A stretch of 64,000 nt of DNA, taken from Tsukamurella sp. 1534. Lineage in GTDB: Bacteria > Actinomycetota > Actinomycetes > Mycobacteriales > Mycobacteriaceae. Within the stretch, counting starts at the first letter, position 1. Each line of letters starts with the position of its first letter. The stretch spans positions 377,911 through 441,910 of the forward strand of contig NZ_HE997627.1 in assembly GCF_000312385.1 (NCBI RefSeq), in the 5' to 3' direction. This document shows, in pieces, positions 43,724-54,311 of the stretch. The position numbers and the translations under genes were made by a program. The notes beneath the pieces are model-generated. The model did not search any database, was not told the DNA's origin, and saw nothing but the letters and a program-made list of their open reading frames with translations.

Positions 43724-46396
43724 CTAGGCGCCCGCCACTCGGGCGACCTCGGACCGCACCGCGGCCAGCGCCGCGTCGATCCCCGAGGCGTCCGAGCCGG
43801 CGCCCTGGGCCATGTCCCCCTTGCCGCCGCCGCGGCCGCCGATCGCCGGGGCCGCGGCCTTCACCACGTCGCCCGCCTTGACCCCGAGGTCCTGGGCGGC
43901 GTCGTTGACGGCCACCACGAACGGCACCTTCTCACCGTCGACCGCGAACAGGGCGATCACCGCGGCGTCGCCGCCGAGGCGGCCCTTGAGCTGGGTGACC
44001 AGGCCGCGCAGCTCGCCCGCCGTGACGCCCGCCGGGGCGCGCGCGGCGACCAGCCGCACGGCGCCGGCCCGCTCGGGCGACGAGGCGAGCTCCGACAGCG
44101 CCGACAGCGCGGCCTGCGCACGCAGCTTCTCCAGCTCCTTCTCCGCGTCCTTGAGGCGAGTCACCAGCGATTCGACGCGGGCCGGCACCTCCTCGGACGG
44201 GACCTTGAGCGAGGACGACAGCGCCGAGACCAGCGCATGCTCCTTGGCCAGGTACTGCTGCGAGTCCAGGCCCACGTAGGCCTCCACGCGGCGCACGCCG
44301 GAACCGACGGAGCTCTCCCCGAGCAGCGTGACCGGGCCGACGAGGCCCGAGCTCGCGACGTGGGTGCCGCCGCACAGCTCCAGCGAGAACGGCCCGCCGA
44401 TCTCCACGAGGCGCACCCGATCGCCGTAGTTCTCGCCGAACAGGGCCATGGCGCCGCGCTTCTTCGCGGACTCCAGATCGGTCACCTCGGTGTGCACGCC
44501 GTAGTCGGCCTGCACCGCCTCGTTGGTGACCTGCTCGATATCGGCGCGCTGCTGCTCGGTGAGGCCGCCGGACCAGCGGAAGTCGAACCGCAGGTAGCCG
44601 GGCCGGTTGAGCGAGCCGGCCTGAACGGCGTTGGGGCCCAACACCTGCCGCAGCGCGGCGTGCACCAGGTGGGTGCCGGAATGGCCCTGGGTACTGCCGT
44701 GCCGGTGGGTGGCGTCGACAGCGACCGTCACCCGGTCGCCCTCGTTCACCTCTCCCGCGGCGACGGTGCCCTGGTGCCGCCACACGGTCTTCGCGACGCG
44801 CTGCACGTCGGTGACCACGATCTGGGCGCCGGCGGCGGTGGTGATGGTGCCGATGTCGGCGAGCTGCCCGCCCGCCTCCGCGTACAGCGGGCTGCGGTCG
44901 AGCACGATCTCCACATCGTCGCCCTGCTGCGCGGCGGGCACCCGCACACCGTCGCGGATGAGGCCGAGGACCTGCGCATCGGACGACAGCTCGTCGAATC
45001 CGGTGAACTCGGTGGGCCCGCGGTCGAGGAACTCACGGAACACCGAGAGGTCCGCGTGCCCGGACTTCTTCGCGGTGGCGTCCTCCTTGGCGCGCTGGCG
45101 CTGCTCGGCCATGAGTGCGCGGAAGCCGCCCTCGTCGACGGTGAGCCCGGCCTCCGAGGCCATCTCCAGCGTGAGGTCGATCGGGAAGCCGTAGGTGTCG
45201 TGCAGCGTGAAGGCGTCATCGCCCGAGAGCACGGTCCTCCCGGCCGATTTCGTGGAGTCGACCGCGTTGCCGAACAGGGTGGTGCCCTGCTCCAGGGTCT
45301 TGAGGAACGCGGCCTCCTCGCCGGTGGCGACGGTGCGGATGCGCTGCGCGTCGTCGGCCAGCGACGGGTACGACGGTGTCATCGTGGCGATGACGGTGTC
45401 GACGAAGGCGCCCATCGTCTCGCCGGTGGCGCCGAGCAGGCGGGCCGAACGGACGATGCGGCGCAGCAGCCGGCGCAGCACGTAGCCGCGGCCGTCGTTG
45501 CCGGGGTTCACGCCGTCCTCGATGAGCATGACCGCGGTGCGGGTGTGGTCGGCGATCACGCGGAACAACCGGTCGTGCTCCGGGTCCCCGTCGTTGTACT
45601 TCCGGCCGGTGAGCTCCTGCGCGCGGTCGATGACGGGGCGCAGCAGATCCGTGTCGTACACGTTGTCGACGCCCTGCAGGATGAACGCGACGCGCTCGAC
45701 GCCCATGCCGGTGTCGATGTTCTTCTTCGGCAGCTCGCCGAGGATCTCGTAGTCCTCCTTGCCGCCGCCCTCGCCGCGACGGTTCTGCATGAAGACGAGG
45801 TTCCAGATCTCGATGTAGCGGTCCTCGTCGGCCTCCGGGCCGCCCTCCACGCCGAACTCGGGTCCGCGGTCGTAGAAGATCTCCGAGCACGGGCCGGCGG
45901 GGCCGGGGACGCCCATGGACCAGTAGTTGTCCTTGACCCCGCGGCGCTGGATCCGCTCGGGCACCTGGCCCACCTCGAGCCAGAGATCGCGGGCCTCGTC
46001 GTCGTCGAGGTAGACCGTCGACCACAGGCGTTCGGGGTCCATCCCGAATCCGCCCTCGTCGACGGGGTTCGTGAGCAGGCTCCAGGCGAACCGGATCGCG
46101 TCGCGCTTGAAGTAGTCGCCGAAGCTGAAGTTCCCGGCCATCTGGAAGAACGTGTTGTGGCGGGTGGTGATGCCCACCTCCTCGATGTCGAGGGTGCGCA
46201 CGCACTTCTGGATCGAGGTGGCACGGTCGTACGGCGGCGTCTGCTGGCCCAGGAAGAAGGGCACGAACGGCACCATGCCGGCGTTCACGAACAGCAGATT
46301 CGGGTCGTTCAGGACCAGCGAAGCGCTCGGCACCTGGGTGTGTCCGGCGTTGACGAAGTGGTCCGTGAACCGCTTCCGAATCTCATGGGTCTGCAC
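43724..46396 (-). CDS. alaS: Alanyl-tRNA synthetase
   Basis: 890-residue class II synthetase, full length. Motif 1 region [24 protein letters not shown], motif 2 and 3 elements in the first 400 residues ([23 protein letters not shown]). The editing domain has the zinc ligands in [12 protein letters not shown] (HxxxH) and [14 protein letters not shown] (C-x3-H), followed by a coiled-coil segment and the C-terminal DHHA1 domain ending [13 protein letters not shown]. The GTG at 46396 is the start. It is first in alaS-ruvX-mltG-aroE-thioesterase-prepilin peptidase. A 979-codon open frame opposite it is a shadow. Confidence 0.97.
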   Translation of the reverse strand: MQTHEIRKRFTDHFVNAGHTQVPSASLVLNDPNLLFVNAGMVPFVPFFLGQQTPPYDRATSIQKCVRTLDIEEVGITTRHNTFFQMAGNFSFGDYFKRDAIRFAWSLLTNPVDEGGFGMDPERLWSTVYLDDDEARDLWLEVGQVPERIQRRGVKDNYWSMGVPGPAGPCSEIFYDRGPEFGVEGGPEADEDRYIEIWNLVFMQNRRGEGGGKEDYEILGELPKKNIDTGMGVERVAFILQGVDNVYDTDLLRPVIDRAQELTGRKYNDGDPEHDRLFRVIADHTRTAVMLIEDGVNPGNDGRGYVLRRLLRRIVRSARLLGATGETMGAFVDTVIATMTPSYPSLADDAQRIRTVATGEEAAFLKTLEQGTTLFGNAVDSTKSAGRTVLSGDDAFTLHDTYGFPIDLTLEMASEAGLTVDEGGFRALMAEQRQRAKEDATAKKSGHADLSVFREFLDRGPTEFTGFDELSSDAQVLGLIRDGVRVPAAQQGDDVEIVLDRSPLYAEAGGQLADIGTITTAAGAQIVVTDVQRVAKTVWRHQGTVAAGEVNEGDRVTVAVDATHRHGSTQGHSGTHLVHAALRQVLGPNAVQAGSLNRPGYLRFDFRWSGGLTEQQRADIEQVTNEAVQADYGVHTEVTDLESAKKRGAMALFGENYGDRVRLVEIGGPFSLELCGGTHVASSGLVGPVTLLGESSVGSGVRRVEAYVGLDSQQYLAKEHALVSALSSSLKVPSEEVPARVESLVTRLKDAEKELEKLRAQAALSALSELASSPERAGAVRLVAARAPAGVTAGELRGLVTQLKGRLGGDAAVIALFAVDGEKVPFVVAVNDAAQDLGVKAGDVVKAAAPAIGGRGGGKGDMAQGAGSDASGIDAALAAVRSEVARVAGA

Positions 46397-46416
46397 AGCG
46401 ATCCTTCGCGTCCTCG

Positions 46417-46422
46417 ATTATG
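46417..46422 (-). promoter_or_regulatory. Possible -10 element for alaS
   Basis: On the coding strand CATAAT lies about 20 bases before the alaS GTG, in an AT-richer patch within the 104-base alaS/rarA gap. No good -35 is seen at the usual distance, so this is a weak call. Confidence 0.35.
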
Positions 46423-46500
46423 TGGCGACTGATCAACCTTACCGAGGAGTACCCCCGGCTCGCGAACGCGTTCGGTCGCAGTCGTGCACCGGGTGCGCGC

Positions 46501-47883
46501 TCAGGCGCGGCCGCGCCGGATGATGCCGCGCAGCCGGGACACCCGCGGCCCGATCTCGCGCTCGAACCCGTGGTCGGTGGGCTCGTAGTAGTCGACCCCC
46601 ACGAGGTCGTCCGGCGGGTACTGCTGCGCCGCGACGCCGCCCGGCACGCCGTGCGGGTAGACGTAGCCCTGGGCGTTGCCGAGCTTCTCGGCCCCCGCGT
46701 AGTGACCGTCGCGCAGGTGCGGCGGGACGGCGCCGGACTTCCCGGCCGCGACGTCGGCCATCGCCGACCCGATCGCGGCGACCACGCCGTCCGATTTGGG
46801 GGCCGAGGCGAGGTGGATCGTGGCCTGCGCCAACGCCAATCGCGCCTCGGGCATGCCGATGAGCTGCACCGCCTGGGCCGCCGCGGTGGCCACGAGCAGT
46901 GCCTGCGGATCGGCCATCCCGATGTCCTCCGAGGCGTGCACCACCAGTCGCCGGGCGATGAACCGCGGATCCTCGCCCGCGGAGATCATCCGCGCCAGGT
47001 AGTGCAGCGCGGCGTCCACATCGGAGCCGCGGATCGACTTGATGAAGGCGCTGATCACGTCGTAGTGCTGATCGCCGGCGCGGTCGTAGCGGACCGCCGC
47101 GGTGTCGATCGAGGACTCGACCGACTCGAGCGTGATCTCGCCCTCCCCCGCCCCGGCGGTCACGTCCGCAGCCGCCTCCAGCGCGGTGAGGGAACGCCGC
47201 GCGTCGCCGCCCGCGAGTCGCACGACGTGCTCCCGGGCCTCGTCGGAGATGGTGAGCGCACCGTCGTAGCCCCGCGGGTCCGCGAGGGCGCGGTCGATGA
47301 GTTCGGAGACGTGTTCCGGTTCCAGCGGCCGCAGCTGCAGGATCAGCGACCGGGACAGCAGCGGCGACACCACGGAGAAGCTCGGGTTCTCGGTGGTCGC
47401 GGCCACGAGCAGCACCACCCGGTTCTCGACCGCGGCCAGCAGCGCGTCCTGCTGGGCCTTGGAGAAGCGGTGCACCTCGTCGATGAACAGCACCGTCTGC
47501 TCCCCGACGAGCAGCCGCCGGCGCGCCATCTCGATCACCGCGCGCACGTCCTTGACCCCGGCGGAGAGCGCCGACAGCGCCTCGAACCGGCGCTCGGTGG
47601 CCCCGGAGATGAGCGACGCGATCGTCGTCTTGCCCGTGCCGGGCGGACCGTACAGGATCACGCTGGCGGCCCCGGCACCGTCGATGAGGCGGCGCAGCGG
47701 GGTTCCGGAACCCAGCAGGTGCTCCTGGCCGAGCACCTCGTCGAGGGTCTGCGGCCGCATCCGCACGGCCAGCGGGGTCCCGGTGTGGGTGGGGACGAAA
47801 TCCACCGCCCCCTGGGACTGCGGATCGCGGGCCGTTCCGGGCGTGCCGAGGTCCCCGTCGTCGCCGAACAGGGAGTCGGTCAC
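46501..47883 (-). CDS. rarA: Replication-associated recombination protein RarA (MgsA)
   Basis: AAA+ ATPase of 460 residues acting at stalled replication forks. Walker A GPPGTGKT (79-86), Walker [14 protein letters not shown], sensor 1 AATTENPSF and the Arg finger region [14 protein letters not shown]-terminal tetramerisation domain ends [21 protein letters not shown], typical of the family. GTG 47883 overlaps the stop of the upstream phosphotransferase-like gene (GTGA). The same region in mycobacteria (Rv2559c) also holds this gene near alaS. Confidence 0.95.
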   Translation of the reverse strand: MTDSLFGDDGDLGTPGTARDPQSQGAVDFVPTHTGTPLAVRMRPQTLDEVLGQEHLLGSGTPLRRLIDGAGAASVILYGPPGTGKTTIASLISGATERRFEALSALSAGVKDVRAVIEMARRRLLVGEQTVLFIDEVHRFSKAQQDALLAAVENRVVLLVAATTENPSFSVVSPLLSRSLILQLRPLEPEHVSELIDRALADPRGYDGALTISDEAREHVVRLAGGDARRSLTALEAAADVTAGAGEGEITLESVESSIDTAAVRYDRAGDQHYDVISAFIKSIRGSDVDAALHYLARMISAGEDPRFIARRLVVHASEDIGMADPQALLVATAAAQAVQLIGMPEARLALAQATIHLASAPKSDGVVAAIGSAMADVAAGKSGAVPPHLRDGHYAGAEKLGNAQGYVYPHGVPGGVAAQQYPPDDLVGVDYYEPTDHGFEREIGPRVSRLRGIIRRGRA

Positions 47884-48995
47884 TGCGTGCGGACCTCCGC
47901 GGCGGCGGTTCCGGCGAAGTCGGCGATCCGGGGGTCGGCGGCGGCGAGCCGTTCCCAGCGCCGGGCGAGCTCCTCCCCGGACCACGCGGACAGGTTCTCC
48001 AGGTGCCCCGGGTCGATCCGGCTCGCGGAGTCGAGGCCGAGGGCCCAGAAGGTGGCGAGGGTCAGCCAGGCGAGCTTGGCGGTGGACAGGTGCCGGCGCA
48101 GCGCCACGTCGTCGGCGAGGCGCGGCCAGAGGCGGACGACCTCGGAACGCCACGCCTCCACGATGGCGACGTCGAGATCGGGCGAGTGCCCGTCGGGCGT
48201 GCAGTCCGGGTAGGTGAGCAGGGCGTACGCCACGTCGAGCGCGCCGTCGCGGAACCCCGCCCACTCGTAGTCGAGGAAGCGGACCGCGCCGCCCACGACG
48301 TGGGTGTTCTCGGGCCCGACGTCCGAGGGGCTGAACGCGCGGAACGCGCCGCCGGTGAACAGCGCGACCGCGGCGTCGAGTGCGTCCCTGGCCGCCTGGT
48401 CGACGCCGCCCAGGGCCTGCGGCACGAGGGTGGCGGCCCGCTCGAACTCCCCCGCGACGGGGTCGTTGCGGGAGTCGGTGTGCTCGCGACGGGCCAGGGT
48501 GGAGAGGTCGATCTCGCGGCCGTAGGTGCCCGAGTGCATCCGCCCGAGGGCCTGCGCCCACGCGGACAACACGGTGGGCACCTGCGACGAGCCGGTGCGT
48601 CCCAGCAGCTCGGTCATCGTCTCGCCGTCGCCCAGGTCCTGCAGGACCAGGACCTTGGCCTCGGCATCGGAGGCGAGCAGCTGCGGGCCGGGCCGGGACT
48701 CCACCGGCAGGGCCGTCGCGAACTTGTACGCGGCGCCCTCGCGGGCGAAGGCCTCGGCGTGGTCGGCGTCGATGTGATCGGCGGCGCGCAGCTGCTTGAT
48801 CACGACGGTCCGCGGCAGCAGCGGGTTGTTGTGCAGGACCCGCGCCCGCAGCACGAGCGTGCGGCCCGAACCGCCCAGATCCTCGGGTTCGCCGAGGTCC
48901 ACCGGCGCCCCCACCCGGCGTGCGAGGAGCCCCTCGACCGCGGTGAGGGCCGCCTGCGTCGATTCGAAACCCAGCGCGGCAACCATCGCTTCCAA
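47880..48995 (-). CDS. APH/choline-kinase-like phosphotransferase
   Basis: 371-residue aminoglycoside-phosphotransferase-fold protein. An N-lobe with the invariant-Lys strand [12 protein letters not shown], the hinge [13 protein letters not shown], a Brenner-like motif [13 protein letters not shown] and the metal-binding Asp in [20 protein letters not shown]. In classical members this motif reads HxDxxxxN; here Pro replaces the His while Asp and Asn are kept. That may be a subgroup trait rather than inactivity. Substrate is unknown. The stop overlaps the rarA start, and the next gene upstream on this strand ends six bases away. Confidence 0.82.
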   Translation of the reverse strand: MEAMVAALGFESTQAALTAVEGLLARRVGAPVDLGEPEDLGGSGRTLVLRARVLHNNPLLPRTVVIKQLRAADHIDADHAEAFAREGAAYKFATALPVESRPGPQLLASDAEAKVLVLQDLGDGETMTELLGRTGSSQVPTVLSAWAQALGRMHSGTYGREIDLSTLARREHTDSRNDPVAGEFERAATLVPQALGGVDQAARDALDAAVALFTGGAFRAFSPSDVGPENTHVVGGAVRFLDYEWAGFRDGALDVAYALLTYPDCTPDGHSPDLDVAIVEAWRSEVVRLWPRLADDVALRRHLSTAKLAWLTLATFWALGLDSASRIDPGHLENLSAWSGEELARRWERLAAADPRIADFAGTAAAEVRTQ

Positions 48996-49001
48996 CCTAC
49001 C

Positions 49002-49919
49002 TCAGGAGACCAGGGGTGCGACGTCCACGGAGACATGGATCTTCGACCCGGACGATTCCGTGTAGATGACCCCGCGCAGAGGTGGGACGTCTTCGTAATC
49101 GCGCCCCCAGGCGACGGTCACGTGCCGCTCGTCGACGAACTTGTTGTTGGTGGGGTCGAACGGCAGCCAGACGTCGCCGGGGAGCCACACGGCCGCCCAC
49201 GCGTGCGTCGCGCCGGCACCGACGACGCGGTCCTGGCCGGGCGGCGGTTCGGTGGCCAGGTAGCCGGAGACGTAGCGCGCCGCGAGCCCCTTGGACCGCA
49301 GGCACGCGATCGCGACCCGGGCGAAGTCCTGGCACACGCCCTCGCGGCGTTCCATGACGGTGGCGACGCGGGTGGACACGTTGGTGGCGCCGGACTTGTA
49401 CTCGAAGTCCGTGTAGATCCCCGTGGTGAGCTCCTCCACGGCCTCCACCAGCGGCTTCCCCGGGGTGAAGATCGCATCCGCGTAGGCGCGAACGGCGTCG
49501 TCGATCTCGGGCGGCCGCTGGTCGAGCCGGTACTGGGCGGCCAGCGCCCCCGCCTCGCCGACGGGCCGGGCCAGTTCCCAGGGGGCGAGCGCGGGCCCCT
49601 CGTCGGTGATCGACGCGGCGAGCGGGTCGACCTCCACGAGGGACTCACCGCGCACCGTGAGCTCCGTGTGCGGGGTGGTGACGTGGAAGTACGTGTCGGT
49701 GTTGCCGTACGCGTCGCGGCCCTCGGAGCGGTCACCGGGCTCGGGGCCGATCACGATCTCGTGTTCGGCGACGCGCTGCTCCGGCAGCTCGCGCGGGGTG
49801 AGGTAGCAGCGCCCGTAGCTGGAGGTGACCTCCGCGTCGTAGCCGTAGGTGGTCTCGTGCACCACCCGGTACCGCCGCGTGGCCGAATCGGCGGTCCGGC
49901 GGGAGAAGCTCAGGCCCAT
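49002..49919 (-). CDS. Transglutaminase-like cysteine peptidase domain protein
   Basis: 305 residues: a bacterial transglutaminase-like N-terminal domain (about 15-100, RRYRVVHETTYGYDAEV) and a transglutaminase core with the catalytic triad visible as GVCQDFARVA (Cys), THAWAAVWLP (His) and FDPTNNKF (Asp). The RYVSGYL strand between is diagnostic. Corresponds to the M. tuberculosis Rv2569c type. The ATG at 49919 lies ten bases inside the ATP-grasp gene. These three-part systems are predicted to form and process amide bonds in peptides or proteins; no substrate is known. Confidence 0.92.
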   Translation of the reverse strand: MGLSFSRRTADSATRRYRVVHETTYGYDAEVTSSYGRCYLTPRELPEQRVAEHEIVIGPEPGDRSEGRDAYGNTDTYFHVTTPHTELTVRGESLVEVDPLAASITDEGPALAPWELARPVGEAGALAAQYRLDQRPPEIDDAVRAYADAIFTPGKPLVEAVEELTTGIYTDFEYKSGATNVSTRVATVMERREGVCQDFARVAIACLRSKGLAARYVSGYLATEPPPGQDRVVGAGATHAWAAVWLPGDVWLPFDPTNNKFVDERHVTVAWGRDYEDVPPLRGVIYTESSGSKIHVSVDVAPLVS

Positions 49920-52375
49920 GCCGGCACCCCCACCCAGATCGGCCGGGCCTCCGCCGGGAGCGCGAACCGGGTCCGTTCGAGCACGTCGGACACCTCCCGG
50001 AGACCGTCGGTCACGGCGTCGAGGAGACCGGAGAGCTCGGCGCGGCGGCCGTCCGTCACGGTCTCTGCGTCGGCGGTGTCGAACCGCCGCAGCCGCGCCT
50101 GCAGGTCCGTGACCACCCGCTCGGCGGCGGCGCTGCGCAGCTCGTCGGGCTGCCGCTGCAGGTCGTGCGCCAGGGCGTCGAGCTGGAAGGTGAGCGAGCG
50201 CGGGTTGGTCGCGTCGAAGAACATCAGGTCCACCGCGGCGCCCACCCGCAGCACCGCCCGGTGCCGCCGCCGGTAGGTGACCGCGGACTCCCCCGCCACC
50301 AGGTACGCGTCGAGCATGCCCGCCTCGACCTCGGGTTCCGCCTCGGGAACCACGACCGACGCGGTCAGCGCGCACAGCTGCAGCGCCCGCTCGATCCGCC
50401 GGCCGGCGTCCATCATCAGCCAGCCCGGGTCCTCGACGTGGGACTCGCGCGCGAGGCCGGAGAACGCCAGCAGCGACACCAGCACCTCGCCGAGCGTCTG
50501 GTCCAGCTGGTCGCCCTCGTCGCCGCGGACCGCGGCCAGCCGCCCGAGGGAGCGCTCCGCGCCGCTGAGCACGAGCCACGTGTCGGTCGACATCTGATCG
50601 CGCACCGCTCGCAGGCAGGCCCGCAGCCGGATCCCCGAATGCGCGACGGTGCCGGGCACGTCGGGGTCCAGGGTGCGTCGCCGCAGGCAGGAGACCACGT
50701 CGGACTGCTCCGCCCCCTCCACGACGATCCGCCCCAGCTCCTCGGTGACGGACACCTCGACCACCGCGTCGAGCAGCGGCTGCAGGGCCGCCGCGCCGGG
50801 CTGCCAGGGACGGTGCCGGAACTCCTGGTTGCGGTCGTGCGCCACCGTGAGCAGGCGCACCATCGCCTCGGCGCGTTCGGCGTAGCGGCCGATCCAGAAC
50901 TGGTCGGACAGCACGCGCGGGGTGGCGACGGGTCCGCTCGCGGCGATCGCGGTGACCCGAGGCGACTGGGTGGTGACCCGTACGGCGCGGGCCTCCTCCC
51001 CCGCCGGGACCCACACGTCGCGGGCGCGGGAGGAGTGCATCCGGGCCCCCTCGTCGCCGTCCAGCAGCACCTGCCCCAGGCCGCCGCTGAGCACCGAGTA
51101 CCCCGCCTCCTGGCCCAGGGAGAACACCCGGAGCCCGAAGCCGCGGTCCACGACCTCGACGCCGCGGTCCAGGGCGGGCTCGGTGGCGAACGGCACCAGT
51201 GTCTTGACGCACCACACCGTGGGATCGGCGGCGATGCGCGCCCGCAGCGTCTCGGCCTGCGCGGCGGTGAGCCGGCCGCCCACCACCTGCTCGCCCGTCG
51301 CGAAATCGATCACCAGGGCGTCGTCGAGCGGACCGTCGAGCGCCGCCCGGCCGGCGGGCGTCGCGGCGTGCAGCGTGGGCGTCGAGTCGAGCAGCAGGTC
51401 CTCGTCGAGCAGGGCACGGCAGAGCTCGGGGAGGTAGGCGTGCAGGGCGGGGTTCTCGAGGACGCCGGAGCCGAGGGTGTTGACCACGGTGACTGCCCCG
51501 CGGGTCATCATCTCGACGAGCCCGACCACGCCGAGGCGGGAGTCCGTGCGCAGGTCGAGCGGGTCGGAGAACTCCGAATCCACGCGCCGCAGCACCACGT
51601 CGACCCGCTTCATCCGGCCGAGGGCCCGCATGTACAGGCCCCCGTCGCGCACGGTGAGGTCGGACGCCTCGACCAGCGGGAAGCCGAGCACGGAAGCGAG
51701 GTAGGCCTGGTCGAACGCGGTCTCGGAGAACGAGCCGGGGCTGAGCACCACCACGGTGGGGTCCTGGGCGCCGGGCGGCGCCGATTCGAGGAGTTGCACC
51801 CGCAGGGCGGCGGCGAAGGAGGACACCGGGCGGGGCATCTCGGCGCGGAACTCCCTCGGCAGCGCACGCGAGGTGACGCGGCGGTCGGCGAGCGCGTAGC
51901 CGACGCCCGACGGCGCCTGGGTGCGGTCTGCGTACACGGCGTACGGCCCCGAGCCGTCGGCCCCGGCACCGGCCGGGCGGCCGACGTCCGCGGCGTGCAG
52001 GAACAGCGACCGCGGGCCGGGCGACGGGACACCCACCGCGCGGCGGATGTACCCCGGGTGCGCGAACAGAACCTCGGGCGGCACCAGGCCGGTGCCGACG
52101 ATGCGCTGCTCGCCGTAGAAATCCTTGAGCACCGCGTCGAGCAGCTGGGACCGCTGCGCCACCCCCTTGGCGAGGGCCTCCCACTCCTCGGTGCCGAACA
52201 GCACCGGCAACGGATCGAGGCGCCACGGCCCCGGTTCGACGGGGTCGAGGTGTTGCGGCGGGATCGCGTCGAGGGCGTTGTAGGTGATGCCCTCGTCGTC
52301 GATGAGTCCGTCGACGCGGCCCGACAGGCGGCGCAGGGCGTCGCCGTCGAGCTCGCGGAGACCTTCGAGCGTCAC
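49910..52375 (-). CDS. Circularly permuted ATP-grasp / alpha-E (DUF403) fusion protein
   Basis: 821 residues. The N-terminal part (about 1-480) is a circularly permuted type 2 ATP-grasp domain: GITYNALDAIPPQHLDPVE, EWEALAKGVAQRSQLLDAVLKDFYGEQ, VVLSPGSFSETAFDQAYLA, DVVLRRVDSEFSDPLDLR and VVNTLGSGVLENPALHAYLP. The C-terminal alpha-E helical domain starts near LSDQFWIGRYAERAEAMVRLL and fills about 490-800. M. tuberculosis Rv2567 has the same fusion. The ATP-grasp chemistry (acyl phosphate then amide) suggests a peptide ligase. GTG 52375; the partner transglutaminase overlaps its end. Confidence 0.92.
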   Translation of the reverse strand: MTLEGLRELDGDALRRLSGRVDGLIDDEGITYNALDAIPPQHLDPVEPGPWRLDPLPVLFGTEEWEALAKGVAQRSQLLDAVLKDFYGEQRIVGTGLVPPEVLFAHPGYIRRAVGVPSPGPRSLFLHAADVGRPAGAGADGSGPYAVYADRTQAPSGVGYALADRRVTSRALPREFRAEMPRPVSSFAAALRVQLLESAPPGAQDPTVVVLSPGSFSETAFDQAYLASVLGFPLVEASDLTVRDGGLYMRALGRMKRVDVVLRRVDSEFSDPLDLRTDSRLGVVGLVEMMTRGAVTVVNTLGSGVLENPALHAYLPELCRALLDEDLLLDSTPTLHAATPAGRAALDGPLDDALVIDFATGEQVVGGRLTAAQAETLRARIAADPTVWCVKTLVPFATEPALDRGVEVVDRGFGLRVFSLGQEAGYSVLSGGLGQVLLDGDEGARMHSSRARDVWVPAGEEARAVRVTTQSPRVTAIAASGPVATPRVLSDQFWIGRYAERAEAMVRLLTVAHDRNQEFRHRPWQPGAAALQPLLDAVVEVSVTEELGRIVVEGAEQSDVVSCLRRRTLDPDVPGTVAHSGIRLRACLRAVRDQMSTDTWLVLSGAERSLGRLAAVRGDEGDQLDQTLGEVLVSLLAFSGLARESHVEDPGWLMMDAGRRIERALQLCALTASVVVPEAEPEVEAGMLDAYLVAGESAVTYRRRHRAVLRVGAAVDLMFFDATNPRSLTFQLDALAHDLQRQPDELRSAAAERVVTDLQARLRRFDTADAETVTDGRRAELSGLLDAVTDGLREVSDVLERTRFALPAEARPIWVGVPAWA

Positions 52376-52385
52376 AGCTCCGTCG

Positions 52386-54215
52386 CTACTCCGGCGCCTG
52401 CCCGGCCCCGGCCTGCTCCGCCGCCTGCGCGGGCTTGGCCTGCTCCGGCTCCGGCTTCTTCGGCTTGGCGTCCATGCCGGACTCGCGGCGCTGCTGGACC
52501 GTGATGGGAGCGGGCGCCTCGGTCAGCGGGTCGACGCCGCCGCCCGACTTGGGGAACGCGATGACCTCGCGGATCGAGGCCGCGCCGGCGAGCAGCGAGA
52601 CGACGCGGTCCCAGCCGAAGGCGATGCCGCCGTGCGGCGGTGCGCCGTAGGAGAAGGCGTCCAGGAGGAACCCGAACTTCTCCCGGGCCTGCTCCTCGTC
52701 GATGCCCATGACGGCGAAGACCCGCTCCTGCACGTCCTGGCGGTGGATGCGGATGGAGCCGCCGCCGATCTCGTTGCCGTTGCAGACGATGTCGTAGGCG
52801 TAGGCGAGCGCGCCGCCGGGGTCCGTGTCGAAGGTGTCCATCGACTCCGGCTTCGGGCTGGTGAAGGCGTGGTGGACGGCCGTCCAGGCGCCGTCGCCCA
52901 CGGCCACGTCGCCCGACGCGGTCGCATCGTCGGCGGGCTCGAACAGGGGCGCGTCGACGACCCAGGTGAAGGCCCAGTCGCCCTCCTTGATGAGGCCCAG
53001 CTTGTCGGCGATCTCGCCGCGGGCGGCGCCGAGCAGGGCCCGCATCTGCTTGGTGGCGCCGGCGGCGAAGAACACGCAGTCGCCCGGCTGGGCGCCGACG
53101 TGGGCGGCGAGCCCGGCGCGCTCGTCGTCGGACAGGTTCTTGGCGACGGGGCCGGCCAGCTCGCCGTCCTCGCCGATGAGCACGTAGGCGAGGCCGCGGG
53201 CGCCGCGCTGCTTGGCCCACTCCTGCCAGGCGTCGAGCTGGCGGCGCGGCTGCGACGCGCCGCCGGGCATGACGACGGCACCCACGTACTGCGACTGGAA
53301 CACCCGGAACGGCGTGTCCTTGAAGTACTCGGTGCACTCGACCAGCTCGAGCCCGAAGCGCAGGTCCGGCTTGTCGGAACCGAAGCGGCGCATGGCCTCC
53401 GCGTAGGTCAGGCGCGGGATCGGAGTGGGGATCTCGTGGCCGATGAGCGACCAGAGCGCCTTGACGATCTGCTCGCCGAGGGCGATCACGTCCTCCTGGT
53501 CCACGAAGCTCATCTCGATGTCGAGCTGGGTGAACTCGGGCTGCCGGTCGGCGCGGAAGTCCTCGTCGCGGTAGCAGCGGGCGATCTGGTAGTACCGCTC
53601 CATGCCTGCCACCATGAGCAGCTGCTTGAACAGCTGCGGGCTCTGCGGCAGCGCGTAGAAGGTCCCGGGGCGCAGGCGCGCGGGCACCAGGAAGTCGCGG
53701 GCGCCCTCGGGGGTGGACCGGGTGAGCGTCGGGGTCTCGATCTCGACGAAGTCGTGCAGCGCGAGCACGTTGCGCGCCACGGCGTTCGCCTGGCTGCGCA
53801 GCCTGATGGCGGCCGCGGGATCCTCGCGGCGCAGGTCCAGGTAGCGGTACTTCAGGCGCGCCTCCTCGCCCGGCTCCTCGTCGAGCTGGAAGGGCAGCGG
53901 CGCGGACTCGTTGAGCACGGTCAGCTCGGTGACGTTGACCTCGATGTCGCCCGACGGGAGGTTCGGGTTCTCGCTGCCCTCGGGCCGCTTCTCGACGGTG
54001 CCGGTCACCAGGACGCAGTACTCGGAGCGCAGACGGTGGGCCTGCTCGGCGACGTCCGATTCGCGGAACACCACCTGGGCCACTCCCGAGCTGTCCCGCA
54101 GGTCGATGAAGATGACGCCGCCGTGGTCACGCCGGCGCGCGACCCAGCCCGCGAGGGTGACGACGGTGCCGGCATCCTCCGCCCGCAGTGATCCAGCAAG
54201 GTGGGTGCGCAGCAC
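52386..54215 (-). CDS. aspS: Aspartyl-tRNA synthetase
   Basis: 609-residue bacterial-type class IIb enzyme. An OB-fold anticodon domain (about 1-110, [23 protein letters not shown]) precedes the catalytic core ([20 protein letters not shown], the [37 protein letters not shown] region and [14 protein letters not shown]), with the bacterial GAD insertion in between. The last 35 residues after [18 protein letters not shown] are Lys/Pro/Gln/Ala-rich and look disordered. The start is GTG 54215. The next gene on this strand begins 11 bases after its stop. Whether it is discriminating or makes Asp-tRNA(Asn) too cannot be told here. Confidence 0.96.
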   Translation of the reverse strand: MLRTHLAGSLRAEDAGTVVTLAGWVARRRDHGGVIFIDLRDSSGVAQVVFRESDVAEQAHRLRSEYCVLVTGTVEKRPEGSENPNLPSGDIEVNVTELTVLNESAPLPFQLDEEPGEEARLKYRYLDLRREDPAAAIRLRSQANAVARNVLALHDFVEIETPTLTRSTPEGARDFLVPARLRPGTFYALPQSPQLFKQLLMVAGMERYYQIARCYRDEDFRADRQPEFTQLDIEMSFVDQEDVIALGEQIVKALWSLIGHEIPTPIPRLTYAEAMRRFGSDKPDLRFGLELVECTEYFKDTPFRVFQSQYVGAVVMPGGASQPRRQLDAWQEWAKQRGARGLAYVLIGEDGELAGPVAKNLSDDERAGLAAHVGAQPGDCVFFAAGATKQMRALLGAARGEIADKLGLIKEGDWAFTWVVDAPLFEPADDATASGDVAVGDGAWTAVHHAFTSPKPESMDTFDTDPGGALAYAYDIVCNGNEIGGGSIRIHRQDVQERVFAVMGIDEEQAREKFGFLLDAFSYGAPPHGGIAFGWDRVVSLLAGAASIREVIAFPKSGGGVDPLTEAPAPITVQQRRESGMDAKPKKPEPEQAKPAQAAEQAGAGQAPE

Positions 54216-54311
54216 GTTCGATGGTCCTTCCGATGGTGATTCAATGAGCCATGGACATGCTACGGGGCGAGAAGGTGCACCCTCTCACCGCTGTCGTGGA
54301 AAGCTGTGCGC

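Noticed and set aside
43493-46432. 979-codon open frame on the plus strand across alaS
   Set aside because: Antisense shadow of a complete alanyl-tRNA synthetase with all motifs; no ribosome binding site or family pattern.
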